Of a stretch of 64,000 nucleotides of DNA, positions 31,339-38,453 are shown piece after piece. The position numbers were made by a program, and so were the translations under genes. The notes below the pieces were generated by a model. The model saw nothing but the letters and a program-made list of their open reading frames with translations, was not told the DNA's origin and did no database searches. This DNA is from Histidinibacterium aquaticum (lineage in GTDB: Bacteria; Pseudomonadota; Alphaproteobacteria; Rhodobacterales; Rhodobacteraceae). The stretch is taken from contig NZ_VYQE01000004.1 of assembly GCF_008710275.1 (NCBI RefSeq), positions 310,001-374,000 of the forward strand, given 5' to 3'. Position 1 is the first letter of the stretch; every line of letters begins with the position of its first letter.

Positions 31339-32310
31339 TCAGACGATGCCGGCGCGCAGGCAGTCATGAACGTGGATGAGCCCCGAGAGGCGCGGCGGCC
31401 CGTCGGGCTCCACCACGAACAGGCAGGTGATCTTGCGGTCGTTCATGAGCGCCACGGCCTCCTCGGCGAGGGCGTCGGGACCGATGGTGCCGGGATCTCG
31501 GGTCATCACGTCGCCGGCGGTCCGGTCCAGGAGCCCGTCCATGTGACGGCGCAGGTCGCCGTCGGTGATGATGCCTACCAGATGGTCTTCCGGTCCGAGA
31601 ACGCCAAGGACACCGAAGCCCTTCTGGCTGATCGTCAGCAGCGCCTCGCTCATCGGCGTCTCGAGCCGGGCGGTGGGCAAGGCCTCTCCGCCGTGCATCA
31701 GGTCGCTGACCTTGGCGAGGCGGGCGCCCAGCCGTCCGCCGGGGTGGAAGGCGCGGAACATCTCGGCCGTGAACTCCCGGTGCTCCATCAGCGCCACCGC
31801 CAGGGCATCGCCCAACGCCAGCGTCATCGCGGTGGAGCTCGTGGGCACGACACCGGTGCCGCAGGCCTCCTCGGCCAATGGCAGCAGGATCTTTACGTCG
31901 GAGCGGCGCATCAGGGCGCTCTCTTCCCGCGTCGCCACGCCGATGAGCGGGATGCGGAAGCGCCGGGTGTAAGCGACAAGATCGGCGAGCTCGGGCGTCT
32001 CCCCGGAGTTCGACAGGACCAGCACGACGTCGCCACGGGTCATCATGCCGAGGTCGCCGTGGCTGGCCTCGGCAGGATGGACGAAATGCGCCGGGGTGCC
32101 CGTCGAGGCCAGGGTCGCCGCGACCTTCCGCGCGATATGGCCGGATTTCCCCATCCCCGAGACGATGACGCGCCCCGTGGCACCGAGGATCAGGTCGACC
32201 GCTTCGGCGAAGCTCTCACCGACGGCGCCCTCGAGCAGGCGCAGCGCCTCGGCCTCCGTCGCGATGACCCGGCGCGCGGTGGCCAGGACCGTGTCGCGCT
32301 GGGCGCTCAA
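31339..32310 (-). CDS. kdsD: Arabinose-5-phosphate isomerase
   Basis: 323 residues. KdsD turns ribulose-5-phosphate into arabinose-5-phosphate, the first step of Kdo synthesis. The SIS domain holds the SGMGKSGHIARK and EASHGDLGM motifs, and two CBS domains follow (about residues 200-323). No ATG or GTG fits; the likely start is a TTG at 32310 that overlaps the rnd stop (TTGA), giving the normal length. A much longer open frame reaches upstream through rnd but is only out-of-frame read-through. Confidence 0.92.
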   Translation of the reverse strand: MSAQRDTVLATARRVIATEAEALRLLEGAVGESFAEAVDLILGATGRVIVSGMGKSGHIARKVAATLASTGTPAHFVHPAEASHGDLGMMTRGDVVLVLSNSGETPELADLVAYTRRFRIPLIGVATREESALMRRSDVKILLPLAEEACGTGVVPTSSTAMTLALGDALAVALMEHREFTAEMFRAFHPGGRLGARLAKVSDLMHGGEALPTARLETPMSEALLTISQKGFGVLGVLGPEDHLVGIITDGDLRRHMDGLLDRTAGDVMTRDPGTIGPDALAEEAVALMNDRKITCLFVVEPDGPPRLSGLIHVHDCLRAGIV

Positions 32311-32918
32311 TGGGCGAAGATGTCCTGCTCGGGCCAGCCGGCGAGATCGAGCTGGGCCCGCGTCGGAAGGAAGTCGAAGCAGGACTGCGCGATGAGCGTC
32401 CGCCCTTCCCGTGCCAGCATGACGTCGAGCTTTTCCTTGAGCCGGTGCAGGTGAAGCACGTCGGACGCGGCGTAGTCGAGCTGGGCTTCGCTCAGCGTCT
32501 CCGCGCCCCAGTCGCTTTGCTGCTGGTGCTTCGAGATATCGACGGCCACGAGCTCTTGCAGTAGGTTTTTCAGGCCGTGGCGATCGGTGAAGGTCCGGAC
32601 AAGCTTTGACGCGATCTTGGTGCAGTAGACGGGCGCTGTCATGGCCCCGAAGGCATGCAGCAGTACGGCGATGTCGAAACGTCCGAAATGAAAGAGCTTC
32701 AGCACCTCGGGGTTTTCGAGCATCGCCTTGAGGTTCGGCGCCTCGGTCTGGCCTTTGGAGACCTGGACCAGGTGGGCGTGCCCGTCGCCGCCGGACATCT
32801 GGACGACGCAGAGCCGGTCGCGATGCGGATTGAGTCCCATCGTCTCGCAGTCGATGGCGACGACCGGGCCGAGATCGAGCCCGTCCGGCAGATCGTTCTG
32901 GTAGAGGTGATTGGCCAT
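32307..32918 (-). CDS. rnd: Ribonuclease D-type 3'-5' exonuclease
   Basis: 203 residues from the ATG at 32918. A single DEDDy exonuclease domain: AIDCETMGL (D and E), HFGRFDIAVL (D) and YAASDVLHL (Y and D). The HRDC domains of long RNase D are missing, which is usual for the short form in alphaproteobacteria. It would trim RNA 3' ends, such as tRNA precursors. It is the first gene of the kdsD-lpt run. Confidence 0.9.
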   Translation of the reverse strand: MANHLYQNDLPDGLDLGPVVAIDCETMGLNPHRDRLCVVQMSGGDGHAHLVQVSKGQTEAPNLKAMLENPEVLKLFHFGRFDIAVLLHAFGAMTAPVYCTKIASKLVRTFTDRHGLKNLLQELVAVDISKHQQQSDWGAETLSEAQLDYAASDVLHLHRLKEKLDVMLAREGRTLIAQSCFDFLPTRAQLDLAGWPEQDIFAH

Positions 32919-32953
32919 CCGCACCGCTCCGGTCACCGTGGAGTGACACGCGA

Positions 32954-34111
32954 TTAGTCCATGGGGCCAGGCGTTGCAACTGATGGGACAACCGGAACGC
33001 GCAGGTTGCCCACCGTGAAGATCGCGCCTTCTCCGGGCCGGCCCTCCGCCTCGATGGTCCAACCGTGCCGGTCGCAGATGCGGCGGCAGGTTGCGAGGCC
33101 GATCCCGCTGCCCTCGATCCCCGATGAAACGGTCAGCCGCGCGAAGGGCTCGAACAGGCTGTCCGCGCGCTCGGGTTCGAACCCTCGGCCGTTGTCGCGA
33201 ATGATGAGGGTCTGATGGGTGCGGTCGATCCGGATTTCGGGCGGTCGGTCGGGATGGCGGTACTTGATGGCGTTCCCGATCAGGTTCTGCAGGAGCTGTC
33301 CGAGCATGGTGCGGTCGGCTTCGACCTCGCCCAGGGTCTCGCCGACGATGATCGTGCCGCCTGTTTCCTCGAGCAGGAGGTCGAGGTCGGCGCGGACGGC
33401 CGCGACCGCCGTATCCAGGCACTCCGCCCCGAGCTTCGGCGCGACGTCGCCTGAGCGGGCATGTTCAAGGAGCGCGGCGATCAACGACTGGAGCCGCCGT
33501 GCGCCCTCGCTCGCCTTCGAGAGGTAGTCCAGCGCCTCGTCATCGAGACGCTTGCCGTAGTCCTCCGCCAGCAGGTCGAGCACGCTGGAGATGTTGCGTA
33601 GAGGCGCCTTCAGGTCGTGCGCCGCGGCGTGGCTGAAGTTTTCCAGCGCGCGGTTGTGCCGCTTCAGCTCGAGCTTCGCCCGGCGTTCGTGAGCGGCGCG
33701 GGCGTTCGCCTCGCGCAACTGGTCGCTCATGTCGGCGATGGTTTTCCAAGGGGCCGGCTCCGGTGTCTGGATCAGCACGAACCCCTTCACGAGCGCGTCT
33801 TCGCGGATAGGGGAGACGCGGAAGCCGAATGGCGTGCGCCTGGCCGCGCCGGCTGCCAGGAGCGTGAGGCGTGACCCGGAGGCCGCGGCGACGATGTCTC
33901 CCAGCAGTTGGTCGCGCGGGCCTTTGAACAGGCGTTCGATGGGGAGGGGCAGGGCGTCCGGTTCGAGGCTGAGCACCCTCCGGGCCGCGCGGTTCGCGAC
34001 AAGGACGTTCCCGGCGGGATCGACGACAAGGGCGGCCCGGTCCATGTGATCGAAAGCCAAACTAGCATCCAGGGGCAGCGCGGCCTGGGAAACGTCAGGA
34101 ATAATATTCAC
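32954..34111 (-). CDS. PAS-containing sensor histidine kinase
   Basis: 385 residues from GTG 34111, the start best placed for its ribosome site (AAGG five bases before); GTG 34123 is the other option. The gene overlaps the upstream small gene by 17 bases. A PAS-like domain comes first (ALVVDPAGNVLVANRAARRVL), then a coiled linker, the H box FSHAAAHDLKAPL and the ATPase motifs NLIGNAIKYR, DNGRGF and GSGIGLATCR. No membrane segment is visible, so this is a soluble kinase. No response regulator is adjacent. Coupling to the small gene suggests that its product supplies or changes the input. Confidence 0.85.
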   Translation of the reverse strand: MNIIPDVSQAALPLDASLAFDHMDRAALVVDPAGNVLVANRAARRVLSLEPDALPLPIERLFKGPRDQLLGDIVAAASGSRLTLLAAGAARRTPFGFRVSPIREDALVKGFVLIQTPEPAPWKTIADMSDQLREANARAAHERRAKLELKRHNRALENFSHAAAHDLKAPLRNISSVLDLLAEDYGKRLDDEALDYLSKASEGARRLQSLIAALLEHARSGDVAPKLGAECLDTAVAAVRADLDLLLEETGGTIIVGETLGEVEADRTMLGQLLQNLIGNAIKYRHPDRPPEIRIDRTHQTLIIRDNGRGFEPERADSLFEPFARLTVSSGIEGSGIGLATCRRICDRHGWTIEAEGRPGEGAIFTVGNLRVPVVPSVATPGPMD

Positions 34112-34628
34112 GGCCGCCTTCACCTTCCTTGAGATGGACGACCACGCGGCACCCGCCGTCACCAGCCGCAATCGTTTCTTCGAGCACGACCCGGGCGTAT
34201 CCGAGGTTTGCCGCCGCGATGCGTCCGAAGACGCTCGACGTCATCATGCAGAGAGAGTGTCGCCCTTCCACGTAGGCGCCGAACGGGCAGCGGGTGTTGT
34301 GCAGGAAGATCGCCATAGGCGTGATCCGCTCGATCTCGAACCCGCCTTCGATCCGTGCCTTGAGGTCGACGAGGACCCGCGCGACCTGCTCGATCGCAAG
34401 CTCGTCCTCCTGCATGGCGCGACGATAGTCCGCGTCCATCATTCGGCCGATCCGGTTCCCGACGGTGGAAATGAACCCCTCCGCCTCCTCTAGGCCAACC
34501 GTGTCCTCGAGGACGATCGCGAGCTCTCTCACCAGTTCACGCAGGAACTGGTCCCGGTCGCGGGTGATGCCCGCGGCGGGGATCGTCGGGGCCGTGCTGG
34601 CCGCTTGCGAGTTGCGCTGGGTCGTCAC
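34095..34628 (-). CDS. Small putative sensory protein, methanogen-output-domain-like
   Basis: 177 residues from a GTG with GGAAAGG upstream. The fold pattern recalls the 'methanogen output domain 1' group, with cysteines in HNTRCPFGAYVEGRHSLCMM and a central GFISTVGNRIGRMMDADY helix. The two cysteines could bind a metal or redox ligand; this is inference. It is translated just before the histidine kinase with a 17-base overlap, and divergent from the SpoIIAA-like gene. Confidence 0.6.
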   Translation of the reverse strand: MTTQRNSQAASTAPTIPAAGITRDRDQFLRELVRELAIVLEDTVGLEEAEGFISTVGNRIGRMMDADYRRAMQEDELAIEQVARVLVDLKARIEGGFEIERITPMAIFLHNTRCPFGAYVEGRHSLCMMTSSVFGRIAAANLGYARVVLEETIAAGDGGCRVVVHLKEGEGGREYYS

Positions 34629-34757
34629 CGGTTGCCTTTCCGTCCGTAGTTCTTCGCGTCGGCTTACCGGGTTTTCCCCAACCGGCGGTTAATGGGCCCC
34701 GGCCACGGGAACAGCTGGCGGAGCCCGGCGTTCGGCATGGCAACCAAGGAGCGCGCC

Positions 34758-35144
34758 ATGTTTCAGTCGAATGCCGTGACCGAGATCGAGACCGGCCTCA
34801 CCGCGACCTACGGCTTCCGGATCGTGCGGCGCGTGACGCGCGAGGACATGACCGAGATGTCCGACTACATGATCGACCGGTTCGCCCGCCACGACGAGGT
34901 CGACATGCTGCTCGTCTTCGACACCCCGGAGACCTCCGAGCCCGGCGCCTCGCTCAGCCGCGAGGCGATCGAAGCCCGGTTCAAGTCGCTGCGCCACGTG
35001 CGGAACTACGTGGTCGCCGGCGCCCCCGACGCCGCCGAGTCCATGATCGAGACCATGGGCAAGCTCCTGCCGGTCAACGCGAAGACCTTCGACACCGAGG
35101 CCGAGGCGCTCGACTGGCTGCGCGCCCAGCCCTCCCTTTCCTGA
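34758..35144 (+). CDS. SpoIIAA-like (STAS-type) protein
   Basis: 128 residues from the ATG at 34758, which has AAGGAG seven bases upstream. The protein fits the SpoIIAA-like (DUF3478) family: YGFRIVRRVTREDM, VDMLLVFDTPE, ARFKSLRHVRNYVVAG and TFDTEAEALDWLRAQ. In this family the phosphorylated serine of classic anti-anti-sigma factors is lost, and members are linked to membrane or stress functions. It lies 11 bases before the SDR gene. Confidence 0.8.
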   Translation: MFQSNAVTEIETGLTATYGFRIVRRVTREDMTEMSDYMIDRFARHDEVDMLLVFDTPETSEPGASLSREAIEARFKSLRHVRNYVVAGAPDAAESMIETMGKLLPVNAKTFDTEAEALDWLRAQPSLS

Positions 35145-35155
35145 CGGAGACCAAG

Positions 35156-36004
35156 ATGGCCGACGACAATCATCCCGAACAGTACCAGGACCCCATGCCC
35201 GCCGCGGAGCATCGCATGGAGCCCAAGCCCGATTTCGAGCCGCGCCACCCCGGCACCGGCAAGCTCAAGGACAAGGTCGCCCTGATCACCGGCGGCGACA
35301 GCGGAATCGGTCGCGCGACGGCCGTGCTCTTTGCCCGCGAAGGCGCCAAGGTGGCCATCGCATACCTCGACGAGGACACCGATGCCGAAGAGACCCAGCG
35401 TCTGGTGGAGCGCGAGGGCAGCGAGGCCCTGCTTCTGCGCGGAGACCTCGGCGACAAGTCCACCGCGACCGACACCGTGAAGCGCACGGTGGACCATTTC
35501 GGTCAGCTCGACGTGCTCATCATCAACGCGGCACAGCAGTACCTCGATCAGGGGCTCGAGGACCTGTCCGAGGACACGTTGCGCCGGACGATGGACAGCA
35601 ACGTCATGGCGCCCATCTTCGTCACGCAGGCGGCGCTCCCGCACCTGAAGCCCGGCGCTTCGGTGGTCTACACCTCTTCGGTCAACGCCTTCAAAGGCAA
35701 CGACAGTCTCGTGGCCTATTCGACCTCGCGCGGCGCGACGCTGGCGCTCGCCCGGTCGATGGCCAACGCGCTGACGCCGAAGGGAATTCGGGTGAACTCC
35801 GTCGCTCCGGGACCGATCTGGACCCCCTTCATCCCAGGCACGATGGAGACCTCGGTCGACGAATTCGGCGCGGGCACCCCGATGGGCCGCTGCGGTCAGC
35901 CTTGGGAAGTCGCGACCTGCTTCCTGTTCCTGGCGTCCGACGACGGCAACTACCTCAGCGGCCAGACCCTGCACCCGAACGGCGGCGTTGTCGTTGCTGC
36001 CTGA
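35156..36004 (+). CDS. Stress-type SDR oxidoreductase with an altered active site
   Basis: 282 residues with a polar N-terminal extension of about 35 residues, as in the general stress SDRs of the YdaD/YhdF type. NAD(P)-binding motif GGDSGIGRA and IINAAQQ are present. The active-site Y-x3-K is YSTSR: the tyrosine is Y188 but the lysine is replaced by R192. A lysine-to-arginine change usually lowers activity strongly in classic SDRs, so the enzyme may be slow or work differently. It follows the SpoIIAA-like gene and overlaps the GH13 gene by 17 bases. Confidence 0.85.
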   Translation: MADDNHPEQYQDPMPAAEHRMEPKPDFEPRHPGTGKLKDKVALITGGDSGIGRATAVLFAREGAKVAIAYLDEDTDAEETQRLVEREGSEALLLRGDLGDKSTATDTVKRTVDHFGQLDVLIINAAQQYLDQGLEDLSEDTLRRTMDSNVMAPIFVTQAALPHLKPGASVVYTSSVNAFKGNDSLVAYSTSRGATLALARSMANALTPKGIRVNSVAPGPIWTPFIPGTMETSVDEFGAGTPMGRCGQPWEVATCFLFLASDDGNYLSGQTLHPNGGVVVAA

Positions 36005-37556
36005 CGACCCGGTCATCTACCAGATCTACCCTCGCTCGTTCCGGGACACGACCGGCTCGGGCGAGGGCGATCTCCAGGGTATCCTCGACCGGCTCGAGTA
36101 TGTCGCCTCGCTGGGCGTCGACGGCATCTGGCTTTCGCCGTTCTACTGCACGGACTTCGACGACGGCGGCTACGACGTCTGCGATCACCGGGCGGTGGAC
36201 CCGCGCTTTGGCACCATCGAGGACTTCGACGCGATCGTCGCTAAGGCGCACGAGCTGGGCCTTGGCGTCATGATCGACCAGGTGCTCAATCACGTCAGCC
36301 ACAAGCACGTGAACTTCGAGGCTGCGCTCGAGGGCAACGAGAAGATGGCGCAGTGGTTCGTGTTCCGCGATCCGAACCCGGACGGGACCGCGCCGAACAA
36401 CTGGCTCTCGCAATTCGGTCCGCCGGCATGGACCTGGTCGCACGAACGTAGGCAGTACTACCTGCACCAGTTTCTCGACTGCCAGCCGAACCTCGACATG
36501 CGTCACCCGGACGTTCAGGACGACCACCGCAAGACCCTGCGCTTCTGGCTCGACCGCGGCGTCGATGCCTTCCGCCTGGACGCGGTGACGAGCTACCTCC
36601 ACGACGAGAACCTGCGCGACAACCCGCCCGCCAGTTTCGAGGTGCACGACAAGGTCAGCGGCCCGAACCACAACCCCTACACCTACCAGGATCATCGGCA
36701 CGACATGATCCCCGGGGACGGCGCCGCCTACATGGAGAAGATCAAGCAGTGGGGCGGCGAGGCCTGCTTCCTGTTGGGCGAGAGCACCTCCGGCAACAAG
36801 TCGGTTCAGCTCGCACTCGATTTCACCGAGCCGGGACGGCTGGACTCGGTCTACACGACCGACCTCCCCGAGGCCGCCACCGACCCGGGGAAGATCGCCG
36901 ATGCCTTGATGGCGGCACAGGGCCGCTGGGGCAGGCTGACGTGGTGGCTCTCGTCTCACGACCAGCCCCGGTCGAACTCGGCCCATGGGGACGGCTCCTG
37001 GGCCTCTGCGCGGTTCTACCAGTTGCTCCTGTCTCTGCTCCCCGGCCCCCTGCTCATCTACCAGGGTCAGGAACTGGGCCTGCCCCAGCCGGAACTGCGG
37101 CAGGAAGAAGTGACAGACCCCTTCGACCTGCTCTACTGGCCAGAGGGACCGGGGCGGGAGGGCGCACGCGTCCCGATCCCTTGGACTTCGCAGGGGCCAG
37201 GATGGGGCTTCACGAGCGGCACGCCATGGCTCCCGATGCGCTGGGCGGAACACGACAGCGTCGAACACCAGGAAGCCGCCGCGGAAAGCCCGCTTCAGTT
37301 CACGCGCCGGTCGATCGCCTTCCGTCGCAAAGAGCGGCTGTCGCGGCCCGACACCTTCGCAGCGCTGTCGGAGAACGATGTCCTGCGGCTGGACATCCTC
37401 TTGGATGGCCGGGGGTGGCGCGCGCTGTTCAATTTCTCGGACACGGTCCCGGTCGATGGCGACTACGGCGAACCCGCGCTGTCCAGCGGGCCACTGGAGA
37501 ACGGCAAGCTTCCGCCCCAGACGGCAGCGGTCTGGGGATACGAGCGGAAGCCCTGA
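35988..37556 (+). CDS. GH13 alpha-glucosidase
   Basis: 522 residues from TTG 35988 or TTG 35994; both overlap the SDR end. No signal peptide, so cytoplasmic. The alpha-amylase-family regions are clear: GIWLSPFY, DQVLNHVS, the nucleophile in DAFRLDAV, the acid in LLGES and SSHDQPRS. The sequence resembles oligo-1,6-glucosidase/alpha-glucosidase enzymes that act on maltose, sucrose or glucosylglycerate-like sugars; the substrate cannot be read. It forms a unit with the stress-type genes upstream, which suggests use of a stored or protective sugar. Confidence 0.88.
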   Translation: MSLLPDDPVIYQIYPRSFRDTTGSGEGDLQGILDRLEYVASLGVDGIWLSPFYCTDFDDGGYDVCDHRAVDPRFGTIEDFDAIVAKAHELGLGVMIDQVLNHVSHKHVNFEAALEGNEKMAQWFVFRDPNPDGTAPNNWLSQFGPPAWTWSHERRQYYLHQFLDCQPNLDMRHPDVQDDHRKTLRFWLDRGVDAFRLDAVTSYLHDENLRDNPPASFEVHDKVSGPNHNPYTYQDHRHDMIPGDGAAYMEKIKQWGGEACFLLGESTSGNKSVQLALDFTEPGRLDSVYTTDLPEAATDPGKIADALMAAQGRWGRLTWWLSSHDQPRSNSAHGDGSWASARFYQLLLSLLPGPLLIYQGQELGLPQPELRQEEVTDPFDLLYWPEGPGREGARVPIPWTSQGPGWGFTSGTPWLPMRWAEHDSVEHQEAAAESPLQFTRRSIAFRRKERLSRPDTFAALSENDVLRLDILLDGRGWRALFNFSDTVPVDGDYGEPALSSGPLENGKLPPQTAAVWGYERKP

Positions 37557-37571
37557 TCGGATCACCTCGAG

Positions 37572-37661
37572 CTCAAGAAAATTTGAGATAAATTATTTAT
37601 TTAATTCAGCGGGTTATCCCTCCGGCCCCAGCGTCAAGCTGAATTGACAGCGGAACCTGTC
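37572..37661. other. AT-rich spacer with three inverted repeats
   Basis: The gap between GH13 and the gluconate-dehydrogenase-like genes has an AT-rich run at 37577-37606 in an otherwise GC-rich window. It holds CTCAA/TTGAG at 37572-37587, TTAATTCAGC (37601-37610) against GCTGAATTGA (37638-37647, nine of ten paired), and GACAG/CTGTC at 37646-37661. It may hold the end of GH13 transcription and a promoter for the module behind it; no clear -35/-10 was found. Confidence 0.4.
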
Positions 37662-37708
37662 GCTTGGGGGCCTGTTCCAGAGTCGTGTCCGACATGCTGG
37701 AGTAGCCG

Positions 37709-38452
37709 ATGCCTGCATCGTTTTCCCGCCGCGCAGTTCTCCTTGGTCTTGGCGCCTCGGGTCTTGCCGCAGGCGCGCCGGGGCGCGCCGCCGCGCAGAA
37801 TGCCTATGCCAATCTCGAAGGCACCCCCTGGTTCTATCTCACCGACGCCGAGGCCCGGTTCCTCGCCGCAGCCGGGGACGTCCTGATTCCAGAGGATGAT
37901 TACCCGTCCGCCAGCCAGGTCGGCGTCGTCGACTTCATCGACCTCCAGCTCGCCTCTCCCTGGGGTAAGGGCGACGGGCTCTACCTCAAGGGCCCCTTCC
38001 CGGACGGCGCGACGAACTCGCAGGGCTACCAGATGCCATACACGCCGGCGGAGCTCTTCCGCACCGCGATCTCGCGCATCGAAGAGGCCGAGGGCACGGC
38101 GCTCGCCGACCTCGACGCTGCCGGGCGCGAGGACCTGATCACCCGTCTCTCTGAAGGCGAGATGGACCTCGGCGAAGACATCGGCGCCGCCGCCTTCTTC
38201 CAGGAGCTCCATTCGATCGTGAACGAGGGCTTCTTCGCCGACCCGATCTACGGCGGGAACAAGGACTACGCCGCCTGGGACATGATCGGCTTCCCCGGTG
38301 CGCACGCCTATTACCTCTCGTTCGTGGACCAGAACGTCCCCTACGAGAAGCCGCCCATGGGCATCGCCCACATCCCCGGGACCCGCCGCTCCGCCTCGCT
38401 CGGGGCGAGCGCCGGCGCCGCCCGCCCCGCCAACCGTACCGAGGAGGGCTGA
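37709..38452 (+). CDS. Gluconate 2-dehydrogenase subunit 3-like protein with Tat signal
   Basis: 247 residues. The start MPASFSRRAVLLGLGASGL carries a twin-arginine signal (SRRAVLLG). The rest matches the gluconate 2-dehydrogenase gamma-type subunit: EARFLAAAGDVLIPEDDYPSA, GGNKDYAAWDMIGFPG. This subunit is exported folded, often carrying the catalytic GMC partner with it. The GMC gene follows immediately. The last 25 residues (RRSASLGASAGAA...) look loose. Confidence 0.9.
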   Translation: MPASFSRRAVLLGLGASGLAAGAPGRAAAQNAYANLEGTPWFYLTDAEARFLAAAGDVLIPEDDYPSASQVGVVDFIDLQLASPWGKGDGLYLKGPFPDGATNSQGYQMPYTPAELFRTAISRIEEAEGTALADLDAAGREDLITRLSEGEMDLGEDIGAAAFFQELHSIVNEGFFADPIYGGNKDYAAWDMIGFPGAHAYYLSFVDQNVPYEKPPMGIAHIPGTRRSASLGASAGAARPANRTEEG

Positions 38453-38453
38453 G

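Noticed and set aside
32311-32991. An N-terminal extension of kdsD.
   Set aside because: It is rnd read in another frame; KdsD length and start motif fit the TTG at 32310.
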